Shown: in pieces, positions 17,330 through 26,562 of the stretch
Numbering within the stretch: the first letter of the stretch is position 1
How the letters are laid out: every line of letters starts with the position of its first letter
From: Gemmatimonadota bacterium
Lineage (GTDB): Bacteria > Gemmatimonadota > Gemmatimonadetes > Longimicrobiales > Gaopeijiaceae
Assembly: GCA_027623325.1 (NCBI GenBank)
Contig: JAQBXY010000012.1
Location: 20,500 to 84,499, forward strand
Direction: 5' to 3'
DNA length: 64,000 nt
Notes under the pieces: model-generated
Seen by the model: only the letters and a program-made list of their open reading frames with translations
What the model was told of the DNA's origin: nothing
Database searches by the model: none
Translations under genes and position numbers: made by a program

Positions 17330-19786
17330 ATGAAGACGGTCACGGTGGCGTTGGCCGCCGTTGGCGGCTTGCTCGTATACCTCGCGCAGCCGGCCGGTCT
17401 GGATTGGTCCCCGACGCCGAAGGTCGGGGCCGCGGCTTCGGTCGTGGTCGAAGCTGTGGCGCTCGACGACAATGATGTGATCCAGGAGTACTGCGTACGC
17501 TGTCACTCCGACCGTCGCCTTCGAGGCAACATGTCGCTCGAAGGCTTCGACGCCGAGAGCCCAGAACTGCACGGTGACCTGGCCGAGAAGATGATCGTCA
17601 AGCTGCGCGCGGGCATGATGCCGCCCCCGGGGGTCACCCGGCCCGTCGGCGACACACTCGACATCCTCGTGGCCGCCCTCGAGCGGCGAATGGATCGCGC
17701 GGCCGAGAGAGCGCCGAATCCGGGTGGGCGCACGTTCCAGCGGCTGAATCAGAGTGAGTACGCCGCGTCGATACGGGAGCTGCTCGGGCTCGAGATCAGT
17801 GGCGCCGACTACCTGCCGCCCGATACGAAGAGCGCGAACTTCGACAACATCGCCGACGTCCAGATGTTGTCGCCGACGCTGCTCGACGCCTATTTGAACG
17901 CCGCGGCCGCGATTAGCCGGCTGGCCGTGGGGGACCCGAGCGCTACATCGACGGAGACGCAGTACAGGATCCCCCGGTGGGCCTCTCAGACGGAGCGGGT
18001 CGAGGGGGCGCCGTATGGGACCCGAGGTGGTGTGTCCGTGGTCCACACGTTCCCTGCTGACGGCGACTACGTATTCCGATTCTCCTTCCACCACGAGACC
18101 ACTGGGACCGCAGTCGGGAACGGGAGTTCGGCGCTGAACACGACGCCCGAGAATCCGGAGCGGGTCGAGGTCTCGATCGACGGCGTCCGAGTGGCACTCC
18201 TCGACGTCGATCGTTGGATGCACGTCTCGAATCCGAACAGCGTCGAGATGCGCACCGACGCGATCGCGGTGCCCGCGGGATCCCATCGAGTGACTGCGGC
18301 GTTCATCGAGCAGGCCTCGGGACCGCTGCAGGACCTCATCTCGCCCCACGATTGGTCACTGGCGAGCACGGCCATTGCGGGGACATACGGGATCATGTCG
18401 CTACCGCATATGCGCGACTTCGTCGTCGTCGGTCCCCAGAACGTGACCGGGGTTTCGGACACTCCGATCCGCGCCGCGATCTTCACATGCCGTCCCACGA
18501 CGCCAAATGAGGAGCGGCCGTGTGCGACCTCGATCATCGAGCGGCTGGCAGCCAAGGCATTCCGGAGAAGACTCACCGCAGACGACCGAAGTGCCCTTCT
18601 GCGTTTTTACGACTACGGAGTCGAGCAAGGAGGCTTCGAGATCGGAATACGAACCGCCCTGGAGGCGATGCTCGCCAGTCCGCATTTCGTATTCCGATTC
18701 GAGGAAGCGCCCGCGGGGGCCCAACCAGGTCGCTCATACCCGATCAACGACGAAGACCTCGCGTCACGACTCTCATTCTTCCTGTGGGGCTTGCCTCCGG
18801 ACGAGGAGTTGCTCGACCTGGCGGCGCGAGACGCGCTCTCGGGCGACGATGAGCTCGAGCGACAGGTCCGCCGGATGCTGGCCGATCCTCGCTCGGAAGC
18901 GCTGGGGCCGCGATTCGCCGCCCAATGGCTGAGGCTTCAGGATTTGGACAAGGTGCACCCGGACGTGCGGCTCGAGCCCGACTTCCATCAACAGCTGGCC
19001 GACGCCATGCTCCGGGAGACCGAGCTCTTCTTCACGAGTGCGGTCCGTGAAGACCGACCGATGTTTGAGTTGTACACGGCCGACTACACCTATCTGAACG
19101 AGCGCCTGGCCCGACACTACGGAATCGAGGGAGTAACCGGCGACGAGTTTCGCCGCGTCGAATACCCGAATGAAAACCGCCGCGGCGTACTCGGGCACGC
19201 GAGCATCCTCACGCTGACTTCACACGCCGGCCGCACGTCGCCGGTACTGCGGGGCAAGTGGGTCATGGAGGTGATGATGGGGACGCCGCCGCCGCCGCCG
19301 CCGCCCGGGGTGCCTGCGCTCGAGGAGACCGAGGAAGCGGACGCAGGCCGGGTGCTCACCACGCGGGAACGCATGGAGATCCACCGAGAGAATCCTACGT
19401 GCAACGCGTGCCACCGCTTCATGGATCCGATCGGACTCGCTCTGGACAGCTACGACATCACCGGGAAGTGGCGGATACGTGAAAACGGGAATCCGCTCGA
19501 CACGCAGGGCGAACTGTACGACGGGACGCCGATTACGAGTCCGATTGCGCTGCAACAGGCTCTACTCCAACGCCCGATCCCTCTGGTCCGGACCTTCACG
19601 ACCAATCTGATGGCCTATGCGTTGGGCCGGAGAGTCGAGTACTACGATCAGCCGACGATTCGGCGGATCGTGCAGGACGCTGAGCGTGAGGGGTATCGCA
19701 TGTCGGCGTTCTTTGTGGGTGTGGTGAAGAGCGACGCGTTCCGAATGCAGAGTGTGCCCGCGGTCGTTCAAGACCCGATGAACTGA
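17330..19786 (+). CDS. DUF1592-family di-haem secreted protein, copy 2
   Basis: 818 residues from ATG 17330 (an ATG 9 bases earlier is possible). Same domain order as copy 1, with CVRCH again at ~55 and CNACH in the DUF1588 part. Differences from copy 1 lie mainly in the beta-rich insert, which carries 'HHETTGTAVGNGSSALNTTPENPE', a longer loop. DUF1592 core 'LASRLSFFLWGLPPDEELLDL' and 'RFAAQWLRLQDLDKVHPD' are close to copy 1. It starts 22 bases after the copy 1 DUF1552 stop, so modules 1 and 2 probably form one transcript. Sequence divergence between copies is broad rather than local, indicating an old duplication. Confidence 0.92.
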   Translation: MKTVTVALAAVGGLLVYLAQPAGLDWSPTPKVGAAASVVVEAVALDDNDVIQEYCVRCHSDRRLRGNMSLEGFDAESPELHGDLAEKMIVKLRAGMMPPPGVTRPVGDTLDILVAALERRMDRAAERAPNPGGRTFQRLNQSEYAASIRELLGLEISGADYLPPDTKSANFDNIADVQMLSPTLLDAYLNAAAAISRLAVGDPSATSTETQYRIPRWASQTERVEGAPYGTRGGVSVVHTFPADGDYVFRFSFHHETTGTAVGNGSSALNTTPENPERVEVSIDGVRVALLDVDRWMHVSNPNSVEMRTDAIAVPAGSHRVTAAFIEQASGPLQDLISPHDWSLASTAIAGTYGIMSLPHMRDFVVVGPQNVTGVSDTPIRAAIFTCRPTTPNEERPCATSIIERLAAKAFRRRLTADDRSALLRFYDYGVEQGGFEIGIRTALEAMLASPHFVFRFEEAPAGAQPGRSYPINDEDLASRLSFFLWGLPPDEELLDLAARDALSGDDELERQVRRMLADPRSEALGPRFAAQWLRLQDLDKVHPDVRLEPDFHQQLADAMLRETELFFTSAVREDRPMFELYTADYTYLNERLARHYGIEGVTGDEFRRVEYPNENRRGVLGHASILTLTSHAGRTSPVLRGKWVMEVMMGTPPPPPPPGVPALEETEEADAGRVLTTRERMEIHRENPTCNACHRFMDPIGLALDSYDITGKWRIRENGNPLDTQGELYDGTPITSPIALQQALLQRPIPLVRTFTTNLMAYALGRRVEYYDQPTIRRIVQDAEREGYRMSAFFVGVVKSDAFRMQSVPAVVQDPMN

Positions 19787-19820
19787 CGAAGCCTCCTACG
19801 GGGCCTGGAGATCGAAGGAC

Positions 19821-21236
19821 ATGGAATTCATCACTGGAAAGCAGTTGCCGCGGCGCACCTTCCTGCGGGGAATGGGCGCGAGCGTGGCCCTACCTCTCTT
19901 GGACGCGATGGTCCCAGCAGGTCGCTTGTGCGCTTCGGGTGCGCTCGACGAGCTGGACCCAACGCGCCTCGTTGCCATCGAGCTCGTCCACGGGGCAGCC
20001 GGGAGCAACGAATGGGGCGCGACTCAGAATCTCTGGTCTCCGGCCGACGTCGGCGCGGACTTCGATCTCACGCCCAGCGCGTTGTTACCGCTCGATCCGT
20101 GGCGAAAGCACCTCACCATCATCAGCAATACTGACGTGCGAATGGCTGAGGCCTTCCAGCCTCCCGAAATTGGGGGCGATCACTTCCGGTCGAGCGCCGT
20201 TTTCCTGACGCAGCAACATCCCAAGCAGACCGAGAGTTCCGACGTATACGTCGGTGCCTCACTCGATCAGATCTATGCGGGGCGCTTCGGCCAGAACACT
20301 CCGATCCCGTCGATGCAGCTCTGTATCGAGAACGTGGACCAAGCGGGCGGCTGTGCGTACGGATATTCCTGCGTCTACACCGACTCGATCAGCTGGGCGT
20401 CGCCGACCGAGCCGCTTCCGATGATCCGAGATCCGCGTGTCGCGTTCGATCTACTCTTCGGCGCCGGTGGAACACCGGAAGAGCGGGCGCGCCGACGCAG
20501 GACGAGCAGCAGCATCTTGGACTGGATCATCGAAGATATGGCGCGCATGCGTCGGGAGCTGGGTCCGAACGACTACGCACGACTCGACCGCTATCTCGAT
20601 AACGTCCGTGAGATCGAACGGCGCATTCAAGGCGTAGAAGCCCAAAATAGAAGTGGGGATGAGCGCGAACTTCCCGGCGCGCCGGCGGGTGTTCCTGATT
20701 CCTTCACGGAACACATGCATCTGATGTTCGACCTCCAGGCGCTTGCGTTCGCTTCCGATATGACTCGGGTCTTCTCGTTCAAGACGGGGCGGGACGCTTC
20801 GTCTCGTGTCTATCCGGAGAGCGGCACGGAAACGCCCTTCCACCCGGCGTCGCATCACGGGGGTCGTGAGGCAGCGATCCTCGACTTCGCCGTCATCAAC
20901 AAGTTCCACGTCAGCATGCTTCCGTATTTCATGCAGAAGCTGCAGGACATCGACGAGGGGGGCACCGACCTCCTCGAGAAGACGATGATCATCTTCGGAT
21001 CGCCGATGGCTGACGGCAACGTTCACAACCATAGACGTGCGCCCCTGATCGTTCTGGGGGGTGCCAACGGGAAGCTCGAGGGTAACCTCCATCTGAAGGC
21101 CCCGGATGGCACTCCGATGGCGAACGCCATGCTGTCTCTCCTCCACAAGCTCGGCCACGACGATCTGGAGAGTTTCGGAGACAGTACCGGCGAGTTTTCG
21201 CTCGCTATGCCAACCACCACATCGCCGGCCGGTTGA
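19821..21236 (+). CDS. DUF1552 protein, Tat-exported, copy 2
   Basis: 471 residues from ATG 19821. Twin-arginine signal 'PRRTFLRGMGASVALPLLDAM'. All conserved blocks of copy 1 are kept, including 'GGDHFRSSAVFLTQQHPKQT', 'GGCAYGYSCVYTDSISWASPTEPLP' with its two cysteines, and 'HHGGREAAILDFAVINKFHVSML'. The histidine-rich positions (HHGGRE, NVHNHRR) are candidate metal ligands, inferred from conservation among the three copies. Ankyrin gene 1 follows within 25 bases. Confidence 0.92.
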   Translation: MEFITGKQLPRRTFLRGMGASVALPLLDAMVPAGRLCASGALDELDPTRLVAIELVHGAAGSNEWGATQNLWSPADVGADFDLTPSALLPLDPWRKHLTIISNTDVRMAEAFQPPEIGGDHFRSSAVFLTQQHPKQTESSDVYVGASLDQIYAGRFGQNTPIPSMQLCIENVDQAGGCAYGYSCVYTDSISWASPTEPLPMIRDPRVAFDLLFGAGGTPEERARRRRTSSSILDWIIEDMARMRRELGPNDYARLDRYLDNVREIERRIQGVEAQNRSGDERELPGAPAGVPDSFTEHMHLMFDLQALAFASDMTRVFSFKTGRDASSRVYPESGTETPFHPASHHGGREAAILDFAVINKFHVSMLPYFMQKLQDIDEGGTDLLEKTMIIFGSPMADGNVHNHRRAPLIVLGGANGKLEGNLHLKAPDGTPMANAMLSLLHKLGHDDLESFGDSTGEFSLAMPTTTSPAG

Positions 21237-21260
21237 GCCGACGGATACCGAGTGCAGAGA

Positions 21261-23147
21261 ATGAGTAACCGACTTTGTGCGAACGCCGGTGTGGCGCTGC
21301 TTGTGACGATGCTCATGACCGCGTCCTCACCTCCGGAGTCTCCGGTGTCGGACGCCGCCATGCGCAACGATGTCGAGCGGGTGAGGTCCCTGCTCCTGGG
21401 AGGCGCAGATGCAAACGCGGCTCAGGGAGATGGCATGACCGCGCTGCATTGGGCAGCTGAAAACAGCAATGCCGAGTTGGCCGACATGCTCGTGTACGCC
21501 GGAGCGAACGTCGCAGGGGTTACCCGGCTCGGTGAGTTCACGCCGCTCCATCTCGCGGCCAAGAAGAGCGCAGCGGGAGTGGTCGATGTGCTTCTCGCGG
21601 CGGGGGCCGATCCGGAGGCCGTCACATCGACGGGAGGAGTCGCGCCGCTTTACTTTGCTTCAGGTGCCGGAAGTGTGCCCATCGTCCGGGCGCTCATCGC
21701 ACACGGTGCGAGCGTCGATGTGCGTGAGGCCGCGTGGGGTCAGACGCCTCTCATGTTTGCCGCCGCCGCGGGCCGTGTGGACGTCTTGAACGCCCTCTTG
21801 AGCGCGGGCGCCGACCCGTCCATCAACGCTCGGGTGATGGACATGGACCAGCGGGAGAAAGAGGATCGAGCTGATCGTCAGCGTCAGGAACAAATCGCCA
21901 CCGAGATCAGGGCTGCGCAGGAAGGTACCCCTGCCGCGAGGGGTGGCAGGGGAGGAGGTCAACGCGGCGGACCGCCCCAAGCGGGTCAAGGCCGCGGTGG
22001 CGCGCCGCCTGCGACGGCGGGGCAGGGAGCGCCGGCTGGAGGAGCGCGGGTAGGAGACGCCCGGCCGGCGGGGCCGAGCCGTGAAGAGCTGGATCTCCAA
22101 CTGCGCGATCGGGTGCCGTCGTCTCGGTTCTCGCACGCTCAGCTGATCGGCGGCTACGGCGGACTGACGGCGCTGCACCTTGCGGCTCGCGACGGGCAGA
22201 TCGGTGCGGCGATGGCGCTTCTCGACGGCGGCGCCGACATCGACCAGGTGACGACAGGAGATCACACGACCCCGTTGCTCATGGCCACGATCAACGGACA
22301 TTTCGATCTGGCCCAGATGCTCTTCGAGCGTGGCGCGGACCCGAATATCACGAGTGACGCGAACGCGACGCCGCTCTACACGACGCTCAATACCCAATGG
22401 ATTCCGAAGTCGCGGCATCCCCAGCCATCAGACTACATGCAGCAGGAGGTCACGTATCTCGACCTCATGAAGACCTTCCTTGACGCGGGGGTCGACGTCA
22501 ACGCCCGCCTCACGAAACAACTCTGGTTTACGACGTTCGGGGACGATTATCTCCGCATCGATCGCATGGGAGCGACCGCATTTTGGCGAGCCGCCTACGC
22601 GCTCGATCTTCCCGCCATGAGGCTTCTGATCGAGTACGGCGCCGACCCGAACATCCCGACCATGAAGACCGCCGGCCGAAATTTTGGCCAGGATGCGGGT
22701 GGCCCGCCTCGAGGTGGTGGTGATGAGTCGGGAGGCGAGGATCCTTCTGGCCTACCGCCGGTGCCCGTTGGGGGACCCGGTGCATGGCCCATTCACGCGG
22801 CTTCTGGTATCGGCTACGGGGAGGGCTTCGCGGCCAATATCCACCGGGTCGTTCCCGATGGCTGGCTACCGGCGATCAGGTATCTGATCGAGGAACTGGG
22901 AGCCGACGTAAACGCTCGCGATCACAATGGCTACACGGCAATGCATCATGCGGCCGCGCGGGGTGACGACGCATTGATCCGGTATCTCGTGGAGCGGGGC
23001 GGCGACGTCACGGTTGTCGGACGGCGGGGACAAACGACGGTGGATATGGCGAACGGCCCGGTCCAGCGAATCAGCCCATTCCCGTCCACGATTTCACTGC
23101 TCGAGAGCCTTGGCGCAAAGAACAACCACAATTGCGTGGCGTGCTAG
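21261..23147 (+). CDS. Secreted ankyrin-repeat protein 1
   Basis: 628 residues from ATG 21261 (a GTG 9 bases upstream is possible). A hydrophobic N-terminus (VALLVTMLMTASS) predicts export. Ankyrin repeats run from ~35 to ~190, with typical 'DGMTALHWAAENSNAELADMLVYAGANV' units. A low-complexity Gly/Pro/Gln/Arg linker follows at ~215-275, then a second set of repeats from ~295 to ~610. It ends in 'LESLGAKNNHNCVAC'. Ankyrin repeats bind proteins; secreted bacterial forms are less common than cytoplasmic ones. Position directly after the DUF1552 gene, repeated in module 3, suggests it is a third component of the same complex. Confidence 0.9.
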   Translation: MSNRLCANAGVALLVTMLMTASSPPESPVSDAAMRNDVERVRSLLLGGADANAAQGDGMTALHWAAENSNAELADMLVYAGANVAGVTRLGEFTPLHLAAKKSAAGVVDVLLAAGADPEAVTSTGGVAPLYFASGAGSVPIVRALIAHGASVDVREAAWGQTPLMFAAAAGRVDVLNALLSAGADPSINARVMDMDQREKEDRADRQRQEQIATEIRAAQEGTPAARGGRGGGQRGGPPQAGQGRGGAPPATAGQGAPAGGARVGDARPAGPSREELDLQLRDRVPSSRFSHAQLIGGYGGLTALHLAARDGQIGAAMALLDGGADIDQVTTGDHTTPLLMATINGHFDLAQMLFERGADPNITSDANATPLYTTLNTQWIPKSRHPQPSDYMQQEVTYLDLMKTFLDAGVDVNARLTKQLWFTTFGDDYLRIDRMGATAFWRAAYALDLPAMRLLIEYGADPNIPTMKTAGRNFGQDAGGPPRGGGDESGGEDPSGLPPVPVGGPGAWPIHAASGIGYGEGFAANIHRVVPDGWLPAIRYLIEELGADVNARDHNGYTAMHHAAARGDDALIRYLVERGGDVTVVGRRGQTTVDMANGPVQRISPFPSTISLLESLGAKNNHNCVAC

Positions 23148-23551
23148 GGTAGCCCCACGGCCACGGGCGGTTGGTCGGCCGTCCCCTGCGTGGCGAGGGT
23201 CGCCAGAATCTCGTCGAACATCGCTCGCACCTCGCCGTTGAGGCTGATCGTGAGCGTGATCTCGTCGTACTCTTCCTGTGTCATTTCCTGCTCGGCGAGC
23301 ACTTTGGCCACTTGGGCGACCAGCTCCTCACGAGCCCGCCGGCGCCCGTCCTCATCATGGACCCGGCCCACCTTCCCATGGAAATCGTCTCGAGCTGTCG
23401 TCAGGCCGACGTGAGCTTTCGCGAACTGTGTCAGTCGCTCTCGGTCCAGCTCTGCCTCTTGGGCCTGCACCGTGCTCGGAAGCAGCGCGCCCATCACCGC
23501 AGCAAGCGCGAGGATGGTTCCCCCAGCCACGACTGGTCTAAAACTCTTCAT
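23144..23551 (-). CDS. DUF4168-like exported protein
   Basis: 135 residues with a Sec signal peptide (ALAAVMGALLPSTVQAQE). The mature part is helical: 'ELDRERLTQFAKAHVGLTTARDDFHGKV', then a charged segment, then 'LAEQEMTQEEYDEITLTISLNGEVRAMFDEIL', which matches the DUF4168 pattern of a first helix beginning '...L..FA.A' and a later 'G.t..eYn.I...'. The function of DUF4168 is unknown; it is a periplasmic helical domain. Convergent with ankyrin gene 1, overlapping it by 4 bases. Confidence 0.72.
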   Translation of the reverse strand: MKSFRPVVAGGTILALAAVMGALLPSTVQAQEAELDRERLTQFAKAHVGLTTARDDFHGKVGRVHDEDGRRRAREELVAQVAKVLAEQEMTQEEYDEITLTISLNGEVRAMFDEILATLATQGTADQPPVAVGLP

Positions 23552-23686
23552 CGACCTTCCTTGGAAATGCGACCCGCGTTCTTGAGCGGATCCCGGTACT
23601 CTTCGCGGGTATCACAGTTGCCAGAGGTTCGATGCACTTCATACAGTTCACCGAACCGAGAATGACCCCACGATCAGGGTACCATC

Positions 23687-23932
23687 ATACCTATCTACGA
23701 ATATTCCTGCCAAGGTTGTGGACACGCATTTGAGGCGCTCGTGCGTGGTGCGGAGAAACCGCTCTGCCCGAAATGCGACAGCGGCGATTTGGAACGACAC
23801 TTTTCTCTCCCCACGGTCCAGTCGAGCGGGACCCGTGCCATGTCGATGCGGGCGGCCAAGAAGCGCGATCAAAGGCAGGGCAACGAGCGCATGCATACAC
23901 AAAGGGAATACGAGCTCAATCACGACGACTGA
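23687..23932 (+). CDS. FmdB-type zinc-ribbon protein with a non-canonical start codon
   Basis: 81 residues if started at ATA 23687. The frame reads I-P-I-Y-E-Y-S-C-Q-G-C-G-H-A-F-E-A-L, which is the strongly conserved FmdB/CxxC_CXXC_SSSS beginning (normally MPIYEY.C..CG..FE.L). The second zinc pair is CPKC, followed by 'HFSLPTVQSSGTRAMSMRAAKKRDQR'. The frame has a stop 24 bases upstream and no ATG, GTG or TTG before the first cysteines; the GTG used in the ORF track (23741) would remove the first CxxC. So either ATA (or ATC just before it) is the start, or one base is wrong in the assembly. Likely a small zinc-binding regulator. Confidence 0.65.
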   Translation: MPIYEYSCQGCGHAFEALVRGAEKPLCPKCDSGDLERHFSLPTVQSSGTRAMSMRAAKKRDQRQGNERMHTQREYELNHDD

Positions 23933-24004
23933 GCCCTGATTTCTCTAGCCGGCGTTTCATGGGGCTCGTATACTGATGATCCGGGCACGCACAACCTCAA
24001 CGAA

Positions 24005-24021
24005 ACCCCTCACTGAGGGGT
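24005..24021. terminator. Short GC hairpin between FmdB-like gene and copy 3 of DUF1592
   Basis: A 7-bp stem with a 3-base loop, ACCCCTC-ACT-GAGGGGT, lies between the zinc-ribbon gene and the third DUF1592 gene. It is followed by CTATTGGG rather than a clear T run, so it is at best a weak terminator or a leader element of module 3. Confidence 0.35.
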
Positions 24022-24069
24022 CTATTGGGATGTGGACCTCCGAACACCAGACGACGGGATCAGCATAGG

Positions 24070-26514
24070 ATGAAGACGCTCAGCGCGGCCATGGCAGCCT
24101 TCGGGACCGTCCTGGTCTATGCCGGTGCGGCCAGCGGGCCGATACCCTTGATCTCGTCGCCCACCCCCCGGGCGTCGACCTCCTCGACGGAGATCACCTG
24201 GAGTGCCGAGTCGGACAACGCGGTCATCCAGGAGTATTGTGTACGCTGCCACAGCGATCGCCGGTTGCGGGGCAATTTGTCGCTGGAAGCGTTCGATGCC
24301 GATGCGCCGCACGAGAACGGTGACCTCACCGAGAAGATAATCGTCAAGCTGAGGGCCGGCATGATGCCACCCCCCGGCGTGGCCCGACCCGCGGGGGATA
24401 CACTCCTCCTTCTGGTCGAGTCTCTCGAACGACGGGTCGACGAGGTCGCGAGACGGAACCCGAACCCGGGTAATCGGACGTTCCAGCGCCTCAATCAGGC
24501 CGAATACGCACGCTCGGTGCGGGACCTTCTGGGGCTGGAGATCGACCCGAGCAGTCTGCTCCCGCTGGACACGAAGAGTGCCAACTTCGACAACATTGCC
24601 GATGTCCAAATGCTGTCGCCGACGCTGCTCGACGCATACCTCAACGCGGCTGCGACCATCAGTCGGTTGGCGGTCGGAGACCCCGACGCGAGTCCGAGTT
24701 CTACGACCTACACGAACTCGGGCTATGCGTCGCAATGGGAACGTGCCGATGGAGCCCCCTTCGGGACCCGCGGCGGAATTTCCGTGACACACAATTTCGT
24801 GGCCGATGGAGAGTATGAATTCCACCTGGCGTTCGAGCATACGACCACGGGTGGATATTACGGGGGTGTGACGCGGGGCGAGCAGATCGAGATTTCGATC
24901 GATGGCGATCGAGTCGCGTTGATCGAAATGGACCGGTGGATGAGCGTCGCTGACCCCAACGGCGTCAACCAGCGGTCTGAGCCCATTTTCGTGCGCGCCG
25001 GGCCTCACCGCGTCAGCGCCGTGTTCTTGAAGGCGAGCGATGGGCCGATCGACGACGTTCTTTCGCCGCACGATTGGTCTCTCTCCGATCGCCAGATCGG
25101 TGTCAGCGGGTACGGGATTACTTCTTTCGCGCACCTCAAGGACATGGTTGTCGCGGGTCCCGCCAACGCCACTGGCGTCTCGGAAACGCCGAGTCGGCAA
25201 CGAATCTTCACCTGCCGTCCCACGAGCGCCGCCGAGGAGCGACCCTGCGCGCGACAGATCGTTTCGCAGCTGGGACCGCGGGCCTTCCGTCGACCTCTCA
25301 CAGACGACGACGAAGCCGCCCTGATGCGCTTTTATGAGTACGGCGTAGAAGAAGGCGGTTTCGAAATCGGAGTGCGGACCGTGGTCGAGGCCATGCTCGC
25401 CAGCCCCGACTTCGTGTTCCGCTTCGAAGAGGCGCCGAGGGGTGTCGAGGTCGGGCAAAACTATCGCATCAGGGACGTCGACCTCGCGTCGCGCCTCTCT
25501 TTCTTCATTTGGGGTCTCCCTCCGGACCAGCAGCTGATGGAAGTGGCCACTTCGGGCCGACTTTCTCGCGAGGATGTCCTGGAGCAACAGGTCGCGCGAA
25601 TGATCGCGGATCCGCGGTCTGAGGCACTCTCGACCCGGTTTGCGGCGCAGTGGTTGCGTCTCGACGACCTGGACAAGGTCCACCCGGATCGTCTGATGTT
25701 CCCGGACTTCCACCAGAAGCTCGCCGCCGACCTACGTCGGGAAACGGAGACCTTCTTTGGGAGTCTCGTGCGCGAGGATGCCAACGTCTTCGATCTCTAC
25801 ACGGCCGACTACTCGTACATGAACGAGCGAGTCGCGAAGCACTACGGCATCGACGGAGTCGTCGGCGACGAGTTTCGCCGCGTCGCGTACCCGGACGAGA
25901 CCCGACGAGGATTGATCGGCCACGCCAGCATTCTGACGTTGACTTCGCACGCCGGACGCACCTCGCCCGTCCTCCGGGGCAAGTGGATCATGGAGGTTAT
26001 CATGGGCACGCCACCGCCACCGCCTCCCCCGGGAGTGCCGACGCTCGAGGAAACCTCGGACGTTTCGGACGGACGGATGCTGACGACGCGGGAGCGCATG
26101 GAGCAGCATCGGGAGAACCCGACCTGCAACGCCTGCCACAGGTTCATGGACCCCATCGGGCTCGCGCTCGATCGCTACGACGTGACGGGTCAGTGGCGCA
26201 TCCGCGAGAACGGGATGCCGCTGGATACGAACGGCGAATTGTACGACGGTACGCCTATTACGAGCCCCGCGGAGTTGAATGCGGCGCTCGTCGCGAGGCC
26301 GATCCCACTCGTGAGGACGTTCACGCAGAATCTCATGGCCTACGCGCTGGGTCGCCGTGTCGAGTACTACGATCAACCGACGATTCGCGCGATCGTGCGG
26401 GAGGCTGAGAAGAACGACTATCGGATGTCGTCGTTCATTCTGAACGTTGTAAAGAGTGACGCATTCCAAATGCAGAGGGCAGGGGCGGTCGCGGACGCGA
26501 CGTCCCAACACTGA
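24070..26514 (+). CDS. DUF1592-family di-haem secreted protein, copy 3
   Basis: 814 residues from ATG 24070, where the signal peptide begins (MKTLSAAMAAFGTVLVYAG); the track's upstream start adds an uncharged leader not seen in the other copies. Haem motifs CVRCH (~57) and CNACH (DUF1588 region) are intact. The insert carries 'EHTTTGGYYGGVTRGEQIEISIDGDRVALIEMDRWM', similar in length to copy 1. The DUF1588 polyproline 'GTPPPPPPPGVP' and the DUF1585 end 'LMAYALGRRVEYYDQPTIRAIV' are preserved. It opens module 3 with its own upstream region of about 135 bases, so it may have a separate promoter. Confidence 0.92.
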   Translation: MKTLSAAMAAFGTVLVYAGAASGPIPLISSPTPRASTSSTEITWSAESDNAVIQEYCVRCHSDRRLRGNLSLEAFDADAPHENGDLTEKIIVKLRAGMMPPPGVARPAGDTLLLLVESLERRVDEVARRNPNPGNRTFQRLNQAEYARSVRDLLGLEIDPSSLLPLDTKSANFDNIADVQMLSPTLLDAYLNAAATISRLAVGDPDASPSSTTYTNSGYASQWERADGAPFGTRGGISVTHNFVADGEYEFHLAFEHTTTGGYYGGVTRGEQIEISIDGDRVALIEMDRWMSVADPNGVNQRSEPIFVRAGPHRVSAVFLKASDGPIDDVLSPHDWSLSDRQIGVSGYGITSFAHLKDMVVAGPANATGVSETPSRQRIFTCRPTSAAEERPCARQIVSQLGPRAFRRPLTDDDEAALMRFYEYGVEEGGFEIGVRTVVEAMLASPDFVFRFEEAPRGVEVGQNYRIRDVDLASRLSFFIWGLPPDQQLMEVATSGRLSREDVLEQQVARMIADPRSEALSTRFAAQWLRLDDLDKVHPDRLMFPDFHQKLAADLRRETETFFGSLVREDANVFDLYTADYSYMNERVAKHYGIDGVVGDEFRRVAYPDETRRGLIGHASILTLTSHAGRTSPVLRGKWIMEVIMGTPPPPPPPGVPTLEETSDVSDGRMLTTRERMEQHRENPTCNACHRFMDPIGLALDRYDVTGQWRIRENGMPLDTNGELYDGTPITSPAELNAALVARPIPLVRTFTQNLMAYALGRRVEYYDQPTIRAIVREAEKNDYRMSSFILNVVKSDAFQMQRAGAVADATSQH

Positions 26515-26562
26515 GACTGACGGTACGAGATCCAGGCGACCAGCCTGAGGAGATCGACGGAC

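Noticed and set aside
24022-25713. 563-residue minus-strand ORF over DUF1592 copy 3
   Set aside because: Antisense shadow; the plus strand carries full-length conserved domains and haem motifs.
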